A DNA stretch of 43,186 nt from Candidatus Thermoplasmatota archaeon (lineage in GTDB: Archaea; Thermoplasmatota; E2; DHVEG-1), in NCBI GenBank assembly GCA_038884455.1, contig JAWABU010000013.1, positions 1 through 43,186 of the forward strand. Reading direction: 5' to 3'. The translations under genes were made by a program, and so were the position numbers. The notes below the pieces were generated by a model. That model worked only from the letters and a program-made list of their open reading frames with translations. It was not told where the DNA came from and did no database searches. Positions 23,726-32,724 of the stretch are shown here, in pieces (within the stretch, counting starts at the first letter, position 1; every line of letters begins with the position of its first letter).

Positions 23726-24718
23726 ATGAAGGAAAAAATCATGGAATATACGTATCAAGAGCTCGACCAGTTGCTTGATGCGCTCCTTGAAAAGAATCAT
23801 CTTCCCTCGTTGATCTCCTATAAAGATACACAAGTCCATTACCAGCGGAAACACCAGATGCGAATTATTTTCATTGCACTCTATCGATTATTTAAAGCTC
23901 AATACTTTTATATGAATTTACTGCAGGATCAGTTAAAAAAATTAAAGACTACGGGACCTGTGTATCATGAGTTAAAAAAAACCCGTTGTTTGAAAAATCT
24001 TCGTACGTATCTCTATCTTTCAAAAGTTGGTTTAACTGATCTAGCACAACATCTCAACGGCGCATTTGATTATGTTCTGTGCATGCATTTTGCGTTTGCA
24101 ACCATGCTCTACGATGCAGCATTTGATGTTCCGCTTTGTAGTAAATATCTCAAAGATTTTGATCAGTTTATCATGCAGAGGAAAAAAATAGAATCTTCTG
24201 ATCCGTATCTGCTGGTGTTTCAAGAGTCAGTTGATACTATTGAACAACGCATTGGTTCTGAACATTTTGATGTTTTTATGAGCTATGTTCAAATTGAGCA
24301 TATCAGCCAACTGATGAGCAGATATCAACGTTCTGATGTTTCTATTTCAAAAGGAGATCTCATGAAGATTACGTTTGCTAAAGGTGGCATCTCTGGGTTG
24401 GCATTGATGCATCTGTTCGTACCAACGATGAATCAAGAACAACGCGGTGCGATCTATGAGCTTGGTGCTGTGATGCAGCTGATTGATGATATCAGTGATA
24501 TTAAAGAAGATGTAAAAATCGGGATCCGGACTCTCCCGAATCAGCGTCTACTTTCTTTTCAAGAACTCCAAGAACTGTATTATGGCACCGTGAATCATCT
24601 GATTGATGCATGTAACATGGATCCGTACACACCAAACGGAACACTTGATATGCTCTGTTGGTTTTCAGAGATCATCCTGAATAAACGGTACCAGAAACTC
24701 ATGCATCATGTAGAATAG
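23726..24718 (+). CDS. Class I terpenoid-synthase-like protein
   Basis: This 330-residue all-helical protein has a strong second metal-binding motif: AVMQLIDDISDIKEDVKIG around 249-267, with the DDxxD at 254-258. It resembles the Q-L-x-D-D-x-x-D-x-x-E-D helix of squalene/phytoene synthases, polyprenyl synthases and DUF2600 proteins. The first Asp-rich motif seems reduced to YDAAFD (129-134), with Asp at two positions only. It could be a prenyl-condensing enzyme, a terpene cyclase of the DUF2600 kind, or a degenerate member. The CruF-like gene lies divergently beside it. An internal ATG at 23741, with AAGGA eight bases ahead, is an equally good start. Confidence 0.6.
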   Translation: MKEKIMEYTYQELDQLLDALLEKNHLPSLISYKDTQVHYQRKHQMRIIFIALYRLFKAQYFYMNLLQDQLKKLKTTGPVYHELKKTRCLKNLRTYLYLSKVGLTDLAQHLNGAFDYVLCMHFAFATMLYDAAFDVPLCSKYLKDFDQFIMQRKKIESSDPYLLVFQESVDTIEQRIGSEHFDVFMSYVQIEHISQLMSRYQRSDVSISKGDLMKITFAKGGISGLALMHLFVPTMNQEQRGAIYELGAVMQLIDDISDIKEDVKIGIRTLPNQRLLSFQELQELYYGTVNHLIDACNMDPYTPNGTLDMLCWFSEIILNKRYQKLMHHVE

Positions 24719-24721
24719 ACA

Positions 24722-27700
24722 TCATCCGTTGCTGAGCAATGCAACAAACGGGTCGATATCATTAAAGGTAATCTGCCCGTCTTGATTGATATCACCGTGT
24801 AAGGTTGCTTTGATGCGGTACTGCTGCTGATACCCATAGGGATCTGAGAGTGCAAGGACAAAAGGATCAATATCACCAAATGAAATCATACCGTCAAGGT
24901 TCAGATCACCGAGTTTGAATCGATGCATGAGTGGATACTGATCTTGGTTGTTGCCCCCAGCAATCGGATAGCTGCTGTCGCCGATGCCATCATAATTAGC
25001 ATCAACTCCAGTGTAATCATCATAGTAATTGCCTTCATTGTTTCGACTCCATTTGTTTCTGCATTCATCAATGGCATGGTAGGTGTTATTGTATAATGTG
25101 TTATGATAAATACTGTTGTTATCTGATGCGTAGTAGAGCGGATGTCCGATATACCGAATTCTGATACCGTAGACGTTATCTGCAATTATGTTTTCAGTCA
25201 GGGTATTCATCCGTGACCCATCGCGGTAGTCTAAGAGAAGCTCAGAGGAGACGTAGACGCCGTGGAGATTTCTCGTGATGGTATTTCTCGTGATGGTGTT
25301 TGATGAGGAGAGTTCTACTTGGATACCAGCGATAGTGTTCATATAGATGTGATTTGCTGAAATGGTGTTGTGGTGGGAATGTTTTGAGAGAAGAATGCCT
25401 TTTTCGTTGGAATGAATGGTATTTCGGGTGATGGTATTGTAGCTGGATGTTGGGTAGAGGTAGAAAAGATCAGCAGTTGAGAGAAGACCAATGGTATTGT
25501 TCGTGAGAATGCAGTTAGCCACGGTTGATTGAACGACTGAGCAAAGGAGTATTCCATATTTTGCATGATGGCTTCTGACGGTAGTGATGGCTACATTGCT
25601 GGTGTTGACAACTGCGATACCGTAAACATCGAGATTTTTTACTGAGATGTTACGACAGGATATCAATGCAAGATAACCGGCAGCTACCGCATCGAGACAA
25701 AGGTTACTGTGGTGTTTGAGATAGATGATTGGTTTACTGTTCACGGTATTAGACGCATCAATGTCATGGTCAAACTGTTCGATGTCGCCTTCAACGGTAA
25801 AATCATAGGTGTTCAACCGAATATGGTTCCGTCGGAGTTTACATCCCAGGGAGTACCAGAGGAAAACACCGTGATTTGTGTTGTGCTCAACAATATTATC
25901 AGAAAAGTTGCATGCATCTGCTGCGAAGCAGAGAACACCGTCAGTATTGTTCTCGATGGTACAATTGGTAACCGTACAGAACATGGTAGTTTCAGAAAAA
26001 ACAATGCCAACCTCGTTGTTTCTTGAAATGGTACAGTTTGAAATGATGGTTGATTGGGCAAGAGTACTTAGTTGTATACCTTGCGCATTATGCGTAACCA
26101 AAGAGTCTGTAATCATATTCAACTGAGCATGTTGTATGAGGATGCCGATCCTAGTGTCTTGTATAATGCACTGAGTAACAGTGTTCGAATCACCTGTGAT
26201 TCGGATGCCGCTGGTAAACTCACCATACGATCCATGTTGGATGGTAAAACCTTGGATGGTTGCTCCATCTGCTGACACGGAAACGATGCATGATGCAGTA
26301 TGTTTCCCATCAAGAATGGTTGAACGTGGATCTGCTCCTCGGAGGATAATTGATTTATCAAGAGTAATAACTTCAGAGTAGGTGTCGTCTTTGACAAGAA
26401 TCATATGGCCGTCCATGGTGTCAACATCGGTGATTGCTTGTTGGATCGTGAAAAATATTTCTCCGGTATTCGTATTGATAATGTTTCTATAGGGATGTAT
26501 CAATGGATAACGATCTTGATTACTTCCGCCAGCAATCTGATAGCTGCTGTCGCCGATGCCATCATAATTAGCGTCAACTCCAGTGTAATCATCATAGTAG
26601 TTTCCCCCACCAGATGGTCCATTGTCCCAAATGTTTGTTCCTTCATCATACGCATGCATAGGAGTATTGTCAAAAAAGTTGTTCAAAAATATCCTGTTCT
26701 GAGTTATCCCACTTCCAAGATACAGACCAGCATAGTCGTTCTGGACAAACACATTTCCAACAATCGTATTAGCATTACTCATTGACCACAATAGGAAACC
26801 AGAGTAGGTACTATTGGTTATCGTATTTGAAGAAAAGATATTCTGCGTGGTTTTAAATACAGAGACACCACTCCATCCGCTGTCATTGATTCGGTTATAC
26901 GAAATTGTATTCTTGGAGGATTCGTGGAGTGTGAACCCGTCAAAACTACTTCCCACAACCGTATTCTTTGAAACACAAGAATACATTGACTGGTAGAGAA
27001 GAAGACCGTATCCGGAACTCTGAAGCACGGTATTCTGAACGATCGTATTGTTCGTTCCTTTCAGCGATATCCCCCCGCCACATTGAGAGACTGTATTGTT
27101 TGTAATCCAGCTCCGGTCGCTCTGAATCACAATTCCTGATGCTTGACAATTGGAAACGTAATTATGTTCAATGCGGTTATGAACTGCGCATTGATCTTTT
27201 TGAATAAAAATACCATGGTATGAATGCGTGATATGGTTTGCAGAAATCGTGGTCGCTGATGGGGATATGATAAAAAGTCCAATCAACGCGTCAGTAATAT
27301 GATTGTTAGCGATGCGACTTTCTGAACAATTAACCAGGAGCAAACCTGTTTTTCCTTGTCCCTGAATCGTAAAACCAGTTATCTGAACTCTTCCCTGTTC
27401 TGCTTTAAGTACTTCTGGATAGATTGATGGGGCAGAAAGAACAACCACATCAGCATCCTCACCAGTAATGTTTGCAGATCGAACAATATTGATATGTTCT
27501 GTGTAAGTTCCAGCACGAACATAAATATCATCGGTTGACCCGGCAGCTTCAACAGCATCCTGAATGTATCGATAGGGGTGCTCATTGGTTCCTCCCCAGG
27601 GACCTTGAATGTTGTCATCATCAACGATAAAACAGGTATAGACATTATTCACAAACATCACGGTTGTATCTTGGTATATACCATCAGAACAATACACTGT

Positions 27701-29581
27701 TAAGCGAAGTGTGTAAACCCCATCTGGCAGCAATGTCGTATTAATCGTCCCAACAACTCCGTGTTGCACAGGGGCTGATGAGGTGTAAAGTTCAGTCCAC
27801 GTTGTTGGAGATCTGGTACTTCCAAGTTCAAGAGTGTATGATTGGAATAAAACACCCCATGCAGTTCCGTAAACATCGATAACGCCACAGGCTTCTCCTG
27901 TTGGAGAAATGGGGTTGAGCTTAGCGATAGCTGGCTCTCTGCTCAGTGCTTTTGATGCATTGATACGTCCATGACCAAAAGGTACTGAGACATTCAGAAC
28001 ATCAACTGCTTGCATTAGAATTGTTTGTGCTGACTGTTGAGTGTGATTTGTTGTTTTTGACAGCATCAAGCCAAGTAATCCTGCAACATGTGGGCAGGCC
28101 ATGCTTGTTCCATTCGCAACGTAATATTTCGCAGTGGGGTCATAGGGTGGAACGAAATGAGAACCAGGTCGTCCAAACAACGCATACATATCTGTATCTC
28201 GTGCTCGCAGAGAAAGGATTTCAACACCTGGTGCACTGACATCAACCAGGTTTCCCCAATTTGAGAACACTGCTTTCTGATCAAGGTGGTCAACCGCAGC
28301 AACTGTAATCACCTCTTCTTTCATATTTTGAGGGCTGTAAAATTGAACATCATCATTACAGTTACCTGCAGCAAACACTACAAGGCAACCAGCTGCATAG
28401 GCGTATCGAACTGCTGTTTCAAGAACAGGATCAGATGGAAATTGAAATGGATACCCCCAGCTATTACTGAGGATCTGAGCACCGTTATCTGCAGCATATT
28501 GAATTCCTGCAGCAAGATCCTCAGGCCATCCTGATCCTTCATAATCTAACCCTTTCACTGGCATAACTGAACAGTTCCACATAACTCCGACGATTCCTCG
28601 TGCATTGTTTCCGACTGCTGCAATGGTTCCAGCACAGTGCGTTCCATGGCCATGGTCATCGATTGGATCATTGTCATGGTTGACAAAATCCCAACCAATA
28701 ATATCATCAACAAATCCATTGTGATCATCATCAATACCATTAAAATCCATATCATCAACAACATGATTCTGATTGATATCCTCACCATGATTAATCCATA
28801 TGTTTTCATGAAGATCTTCATGGTTGTAATCAACACCGGAGTCAATCACTGCAACCACAACATTTTCTGAACCTACTGTTGTGTCCCATGCGCTGCGTGC
28901 TTGAATATTGTAAAGCCCGTAGAGATCTCTGAAATTTTGACCCCAACTTCCACTGGTAGAGTAGTAGGGATCATTAGGGATATCATATGCTTTCACAGCA
29001 TAGCTTGGTTGTGCATACTCAACACCGGGGAGTTGTTGGTATTTGAGAACCTCAGCTGGTATATCGATGTTGGGAGGCACCTTTAAAACAAACCATTGGC
29101 TAAGACCGCATGCTTCTTTTGCTGCACTATTCTTTGGTTGGTTATGCAAAGAAAATAACGGTTTCACCGATTGAATCGGTGCAAAAGACTGCTGGTCAAA
29201 ACCTTGCATATGTTTGATTATTGCTATACTATCTTCTGATGAACTATAAGGAGATAAAGACACATCAGAGGTAAATTTAATAAGAATTGTTCCGGGAGCA
29301 TATCTATCCGTGTTGCGAAATGAGAACTCAGGAAATTTGTTTTCACTGTTGTCTTCACATCTAGTTGTTTTCGAAAAACATGGATGGGTGTCTGGCAGTG
29401 ACCTCATATTCTGACTGAATGTACCAGCAGTGTTTTTGTAGCAAATAAACTCATCGTTGAACGGAGCTTCTGTTTTCGCAGTTGAAAAAGGTATAATTCC
29501 TACCGTGAGTATAATACTCAGGATCGTTGCACTTGCTTTCAAAAGTATAGATTTTCTTCTTTGTAAAAAAGTTGTTCTCAT
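24722..29581 (-). CDS. Giant secreted subtilisin with NosD-like beta-helix and dockerin-like tail
   Basis: This 1619-residue exported protein has four parts. (1) A signal peptide occupies about 1-36 and an inhibitor-like prodomain about 90-200 (PGTILIKF to VEYAQPSYAV). (2) The S8 peptidase domain spans about 205-550 with the catalytic triad AVIDSGVD (Asp 247), DHGHGTHCAGT (His about 312) and GTSMACPHVAG (Ser about 493). It also has an Asp-rich insert that probably binds Ca2+. (3) A short beta-sandwich linker is followed by two blocks of right-handed parallel beta-helix repeats of NosD/PbH1 type. Each block ends in the same NYYDDYTGVDANYDGIGDSS segment. (4) The C-terminal 60 residues hold two dockerin-like Ca2+ loops (GDLNLDGMISFGDIDPF and GDINQDGQITFNDIDPF). 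It is predicted to be a cell-surface or released protease that binds polysaccharide or a cohesin-like partner. A run of Gs, GGGGG, acts as a Shine-Dalgarno site before the ATG. Confidence 0.93.
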   Translation of the reverse strand: MRTTFLQRRKSILLKASATILSIILTVGIIPFSTAKTEAPFNDEFICYKNTAGTFSQNMRSLPDTHPCFSKTTRCEDNSENKFPEFSFRNTDRYAPGTILIKFTSDVSLSPYSSSEDSIAIIKHMQGFDQQSFAPIQSVKPLFSLHNQPKNSAAKEACGLSQWFVLKVPPNIDIPAEVLKYQQLPGVEYAQPSYAVKAYDIPNDPYYSTSGSWGQNFRDLYGLYNIQARSAWDTTVGSENVVVAVIDSGVDYNHEDLHENIWINHGEDINQNHVVDDMDFNGIDDDHNGFVDDIIGWDFVNHDNDPIDDHGHGTHCAGTIAAVGNNARGIVGVMWNCSVMPVKGLDYEGSGWPEDLAAGIQYAADNGAQILSNSWGYPFQFPSDPVLETAVRYAYAAGCLVVFAAGNCNDDVQFYSPQNMKEEVITVAAVDHLDQKAVFSNWGNLVDVSAPGVEILSLRARDTDMYALFGRPGSHFVPPYDPTAKYYVANGTSMACPHVAGLLGLMLSKTTNHTQQSAQTILMQAVDVLNVSVPFGHGRINASKALSREPAIAKLNPISPTGEACGVIDVYGTAWGVLFQSYTLELGSTRSPTTWTELYTSSAPVQHGVVGTINTTLLPDGVYTLRLTVYCSDGIYQDTTVMFVNNVYTCFIVDDDNIQGPWGGTNEHPYRYIQDAVEAAGSTDDIYVRAGTYTEHINIVRSANITGEDADVVVLSAPSIYPEVLKAEQGRVQITGFTIQGQGKTGLLLVNCSESRIANNHITDALIGLFIISPSATTISANHITHSYHGIFIQKDQCAVHNRIEHNYVSNCQASGIVIQSDRSWITNNTVSQCGGGISLKGTNNTIVQNTVLQSSGYGLLLYQSMYSCVSKNTVVGSSFDGFTLHESSKNTISYNRINDSGWSGVSVFKTTQNIFSSNTITNSTYSGFLLWSMSNANTIVGNVFVQNDYAGLYLGSGITQNRIFLNNFFDNTPMHAYDEGTNIWDNGPSGGGNYYDDYTGVDANYDGIGDSSYQIAGGSNQDRYPLIHPYRNIINTNTGEIFFTIQQAITDVDTMDGHMILVKDDTYSEVITLDKSIILRGADPRSTILDGKHTASCIVSVSADGATIQGFTIQHGSYGEFTSGIRITGDSNTVTQCIIQDTRIGILIQHAQLNMITDSLVTHNAQGIQLSTLAQSTIISNCTISRNNEVGIVFSETTMFCTVTNCTIENNTDGVLCFAADACNFSDNIVEHNTNHGVFLWYSLGCKLRRNHIRLNTYDFTVEGDIEQFDHDIDASNTVNSKPIIYLKHHSNLCLDAVAAGYLALISCRNISVKNLDVYGIAVVNTSNVAITTVRSHHAKYGILLCSVVQSTVANCILTNNTIGLLSTADLFYLYPTSSYNTITRNTIHSNEKGILLSKHSHHNTISANHIYMNTIAGIQVELSSSNTITRNTITRNLHGVYVSSELLLDYRDGSRMNTLTENIIADNVYGIRIRYIGHPLYYASDNNSIYHNTLYNNTYHAIDECRNKWSRNNEGNYYDDYTGVDANYDGIGDSSYPIAGGNNQDQYPLMHRFKLGDLNLDGMISFGDIDPFVLALSDPYGYQQQYRIKATLHGDINQDGQITFNDIDPFVALLSNG
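24959..25027. repeat. 69-bp intragenic repeat, copy 1
   Basis: This stretch is repeated at 26531-26599 with two mismatches. It encodes the NYYDDYTGVDANYDGIGDSS motif that closes the second beta-helix block of the giant protease. Near-identity at the DNA level, not only in protein, suggests a recent duplication or gene conversion inside the gene. Confidence 0.85.
26531..26599. repeat. 69-bp intragenic repeat, copy 2
   Basis: This is the counterpart of 24959-25027, in direct orientation and about 1.57 kb away, at the end of the first beta-helix block. The spacing equals the length of one complete beta-helix module, so recombination between copies would delete or add a whole module in frame. 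Confidence 0.85.
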
Positions 29582-29678
29582 TATTTTCCCCCTATCAAAA
29601 AAACGTAGTATTACCTACATTTTTTGCTAAGCTTTTATCTAATTAGATGTATATAAACTATGTGATTCAAATATTAGA

Positions 29679-29890
29679 TTAGTTATATGTGGTTGTCTGA
29701 GGAAGAGGGTCATCAAGCATCAATTTCAACTGTTTTAGAGATTTCAATGGCACAATAGGGCTTGTTCTGAATTATAATACTCAGAAATGATCTCTGCAAA
29801 TTGATACCCAAGATTTCTGATTTCTTCATATGTTAAATCAAATGTATCGTCATCCAGATTTTTTGCAGATGAATCACTATATTTTTCCAT
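29679..29890 (-). pseudogene. Group II PLP decarboxylase, frameshifted N-terminal fragment
   Basis: The ATG at 29890, preceded by GAGGATGT, opens a 48-codon frame (to 29744). Its protein contains FDLTYEEIRNLGYQFAEIIS, which resembles the N-terminal helix of group II pyridoxal-dependent decarboxylases (aromatic amino acid, glutamate or tyrosine decarboxylases). After YYNSEQ the match continues in the -1 frame as TSPIVPLKSLKQLKLMLDDP followed by LPQ. That fits the next family segment (P-V-x-P-x-x-x-P-x-x-L then L-P), and the frame ends at a TAA at 29679-29681. The remaining 350 or more residues, including the PLP-binding Lys, are absent. It is therefore a remnant. Its position beside an insertion sequence suggests transposon-associated deletion. 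Read alone, the 48-residue ORF could pass as a small gene. Confidence 0.55.
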
Positions 29891-30012
29891 ATTTACATCC
29901 TCTGAGATTCGAAGTCAAGCAAAATGATCACTCTTTCTGCACCATATATGTATGAGACTCTCATTTTATACTGTTTTTCTTCAAAGAAAAAAGTGTTGCA
30001 TAAAAGAGAGAC

Positions 30013-30721
30013 TGTCAACTTAAGACACCTCCAAGAGAAGATTATACAAACCAGTCCAAGCAATAGACCATTGATTAATACTCTGTAAAGAGCTACGATG
30101 TGGAAAACGCTTCCAGAAGCGTTTCACACGGGCTTTATACTGATTATACCACTGCTCAATATGATTTCTTTCTCCAAAAGTTTGGTGTTCCCATTCCAGA
30201 CCCAATCTCTGTAAAGCCCAGCGATACCAAGGACCACCATCAACCAGGATTTTAGGTTTATCCTCACAAGTATTCAAAACAAGTTTCAGAAAGTAGAGTG
30301 CATCAAAAGATGTCCTACTAACTGAGATATAAACCGCGAGGACAACATGATCCTCAATATCAATTGCATTCCAAATATAGATCTGTCGTCCTTCCCAGTT
30401 AACCTTGGTTTCATCCACAGCGATGACCTTTCGTTGTTTATTCTCAGGACAAAAAAATGTGGCACATCTTTTGTACCATTTTCGTAATGCCTCATATGAA
30501 AATGGTTCTAGATTTCCGATGATTTTACTGGTTTTCCTATAGGAAAGACCAGCGTGATAGATAAGTATTGCTATCACTTTTGTTTCGTGGCTTGTCCTTT
30601 GCATCACAAAGATTTTTCTATCTTCTAACAATTCTACTATTCGATTGAGCATACCCATCCTCTGTTTGCTTATAGAGTGGAATGGGTTGCTCAATTAAAA
30701 AAATAATTCCTTAAGTTGACA
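30013..30721 (-). mobile_element. IS6/IS240-like insertion sequence, about 709 bp
   Basis: The element is bounded by 12-bp perfect inverted repeats: TGTCAACTTAAG at 30013-30024 and its complement CTTAAGTTGACA at 30710-30721. An imperfect GAGAG/CTCTC pair lies just outside. It carries one DDE transposase whose stop codon lies inside the left repeat. The size and single-ORF layout fit IS6-family elements. The 8 bases flanking each side do not match, so no target-site duplication is visible. This suggests old insertion followed by change, or recombination between copies. Confidence 0.8.
30020..30694 (-). CDS. IS6/IS240-like DDE transposase
   Basis: This protein of 224 residues (from a TTG; an ATG at 30658 is an alternative) has an N-terminal helix-turn-helix (LSYRKTSKIIG) and an RNase H-like DDE core. 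The first Asp is in VIAVDETKV, the second in ILVDGGPWY, and the Glu in ERNHIEQWYNQYKARVKRFW. These segments are typical of archaeal IS6-type transposases, which move the element by a replicative or cut-out-paste-in route. The frame looks intact, so the element may still be active. Codon use is similar to the left half of the window. Confidence 0.88.
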   Translation of the reverse strand: MSNPFHSISKQRMGMLNRIVELLEDRKIFVMQRTSHETKVIAILIYHAGLSYRKTSKIIGNLEPFSYEALRKWYKRCATFFCPENKQRKVIAVDETKVNWEGRQIYIWNAIDIEDHVVLAVYISVSRTSFDALYFLKLVLNTCEDKPKILVDGGPWYRWALQRLGLEWEHQTFGERNHIEQWYNQYKARVKRFWKRFPHRSSLQSINQWSIAWTGLYNLLLEVS

Positions 30722-30777
30722 CTCTCACAACCAGCAAGAGTTAATTATAAAAACCAGGATATGATTTGATACATACA

Positions 30778-32688
30778 ATGGAACCTGTATGCTCTAACAC
30801 CCGTATTCTTCTCCTATCAATGCCATATGCTCAAATCGACATACCCAGCATACAACTACCCCTACTCAAAACATATCTTCAGCAAAGAAACATACCAGTT
30901 CACACACAACATCTGTACCTCAAAGCAGCAGAAATCTACGGCTTATCCTCCTACCTTTCACTCATCACACCACCCCATACACCATACACCTCTCAAATGA
31001 TTTTTACCAAATACCTATTCCCTGATCACTGGTCCGTCACAAAAGATCAAATACAACAAAAATACGAACAACAAAACGCTATAAAAAAAGACCAACAAAA
31101 CAATCTAACCTTTGATGATTACGAACAACGAACCGATCAATTCTACCACTGGACTCTCAACAACATTAGCTGGCAAAACTATGATCTCATTGGTTTTACC
31201 GTAAACTACGGTCAACTTCTCCCCTCGCTAGCACTAGCACATACCATCAAACAACGATGGCCTGATAAAAAAATCATCCTCGGCGGGAGCAGGACAACAG
31301 CAGATCTCGGCATCGGAATCCTTAAAGCATTTCCTTTTATTGACTATGCTGTTTCTGGAGATGGAGAAGAGGCACTCTACCAACTTGCTACAGCACAGCC
31401 AGAAAACACAATCCCTGGTTTAATCTACCGCTCCAACAACACCGTCGTATCAAACTCCATGCAAACAACACTTGACCTCAACACACTCCCCATACCAGAC
31501 TACACAGATTTTTACCACGACATCTCCCAGGTAACCGATGATATCGCCTGCTATTTCCTCTACCATGGCAAACTCCCTGTTGAAATATCACGAGGCTGCC
31601 AATGGAACAAATGCACCTTCTGCAACCTAGCATTCCAGCATAAAAACTACCGAGAAAAAAAAACAGAACGAATCATCGAAGAAATACAGACGCTATCACA
31701 AACCTATCAAATGCTCCAATTTCACCTCATCGGAAACACACTGCCGAAAGAAAACCTCCACCTGCTCGTAGAAAAACTCAAACCCCTCAACCTGTTCTTC
31801 TTTGCAGAAGCACGGGCAGACCAACTCACCCGCGACGACTACACCTTACTCAAAGAAGCAGGATTCAACACAATCCAAACAGGAATCGAGTCATTCAGCA
31901 AACACTACCTCAAAAAAATGAACAAAGGAACCCGCGTCATCGACAACATCGCAGCACTCAAATACTGTCAAGAAAACCACATCACCAACCTCTACAACCT
32001 CATAATCCACTACCCAAACGAAGACCGTCAAGACTACGAAGAAACCAAAAAAATCGTTGAAAAAATACAAACCTATCTTGACCCGCCGCAACTCGCTGAA
32101 CTTTGCATCCTCTACGGAAGTAAAATCTACCAGCACCCAGAACAATTCAACATCCAAAAACTCGAACCAACAAGCCACGACACCCTCATGTTCCCACCAG
32201 ACATACTCAAAAACAATTTTTCCTTTGTCTACACCGCTACACCAATAATTCCAAACCCGCCACAAAACGACTGGGACAACCTTATCACCACGTGGAATAA
32301 CCATGCCCATCAACGAAAAGAAAAAATCAATACCAGTACCAATCCGTTTAGCCGGTATGTTTTTTACTATGTAGATGTTCATTCATTTCTCAAGATATAT
32401 GACCATCGCGACCCAAAATTTTTCAAATACTATGTCCTTGAAAACATAGAGAGAGATATTTTTCTCACCTGTACCACAATCACAAGCCTTACTGAACTTC
32501 ACGACAAATACCCAACACTTCCGGACTACGAACTCGCAGCGATACTTAATACATTCGAACAGCAAGACCTCCTCTACCACGAAGACAATTACTACCTATC
32601 ATTACCTTTAGATTTCATGAAACTCAACCACCGGACAAGACCACAACCTACAAAACAACCAGGCCTGCTCCTCGCGACACCTGCTTAA
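30778..32688 (+). CDS. Cobalamin-binding-type radical SAM protein, RiPP-maturation-like
   Basis: This protein of about 636 residues has an N-terminal Rossmann region as in B12-dependent radical SAM enzymes: ILLLSMPYAQIDIPSIQLPLL, then IGFTVNYGQLLPSLALAHTI, KKIILGGSRTTADLG and YAVSGDGEEAL. The radical SAM domain follows at about 265, with the cluster motif SRGCQWNKCTFCNL. The spacing is C-x4-C-x2-C instead of C-x3-C-x2-C. The order of segments, including a C-terminal NLIIHYPNEDRQDYEET and a PPQ-x-x-x-L-C-I-L-Y-G-S stretch, resembles the RiPP-maturation radical SAM C-methyltransferase group. I see no precursor peptide gene next to it. The ATG at 30778 is preferred over a TTG at 30766; a TATA-like TTAATTATAAAAA lies about 30 bases upstream, only 20 bases beyond the insertion sequence. 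Confidence 0.75.
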   Translation: MEPVCSNTRILLLSMPYAQIDIPSIQLPLLKTYLQQRNIPVHTQHLYLKAAEIYGLSSYLSLITPPHTPYTSQMIFTKYLFPDHWSVTKDQIQQKYEQQNAIKKDQQNNLTFDDYEQRTDQFYHWTLNNISWQNYDLIGFTVNYGQLLPSLALAHTIKQRWPDKKIILGGSRTTADLGIGILKAFPFIDYAVSGDGEEALYQLATAQPENTIPGLIYRSNNTVVSNSMQTTLDLNTLPIPDYTDFYHDISQVTDDIACYFLYHGKLPVEISRGCQWNKCTFCNLAFQHKNYREKKTERIIEEIQTLSQTYQMLQFHLIGNTLPKENLHLLVEKLKPLNLFFFAEARADQLTRDDYTLLKEAGFNTIQTGIESFSKHYLKKMNKGTRVIDNIAALKYCQENHITNLYNLIIHYPNEDRQDYEETKKIVEKIQTYLDPPQLAELCILYGSKIYQHPEQFNIQKLEPTSHDTLMFPPDILKNNFSFVYTATPIIPNPPQNDWDNLITTWNNHAHQRKEKINTSTNPFSRYVFYYVDVHSFLKIYDHRDPKFFKYYVLENIERDIFLTCTTITSLTELHDKYPTLPDYELAAILNTFEQQDLLYHEDNYYLSLPLDFMKLNHRTRPQPTKQPGLLLATPA

Positions 32689-32724
32689 CCAAAACAAAAA
32701 AAAACATACCCACGGGAAAAAAAG

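Noticed and set aside
24959-26599. Direct repeats as a CRISPR array
   Set aside because: There are only two copies, 1.57 kb apart, inside a coding frame and encoding the same protein motif.
29744-29890. 48-residue ORF with Shine-Dalgarno site as a RiPP precursor for the radical SAM protein
   Set aside because: Its sequence matches the N-terminus of PLP decarboxylases and the match continues in another frame after its stop. It is on the opposite strand and on the other side of an insertion sequence.
30005-30729. 8-bp target-site duplication around the IS
   Set aside because: The eight bases on the left (AGAGAGAC) and on the right (CTCTCACA) are not direct repeats; they are only roughly inverted.
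31891-32382. 163-residue - strand ORF
   Set aside because: It lies antisense to the radical SAM gene, is Val/Phe-rich and arises from the A/C-rich coding strand.
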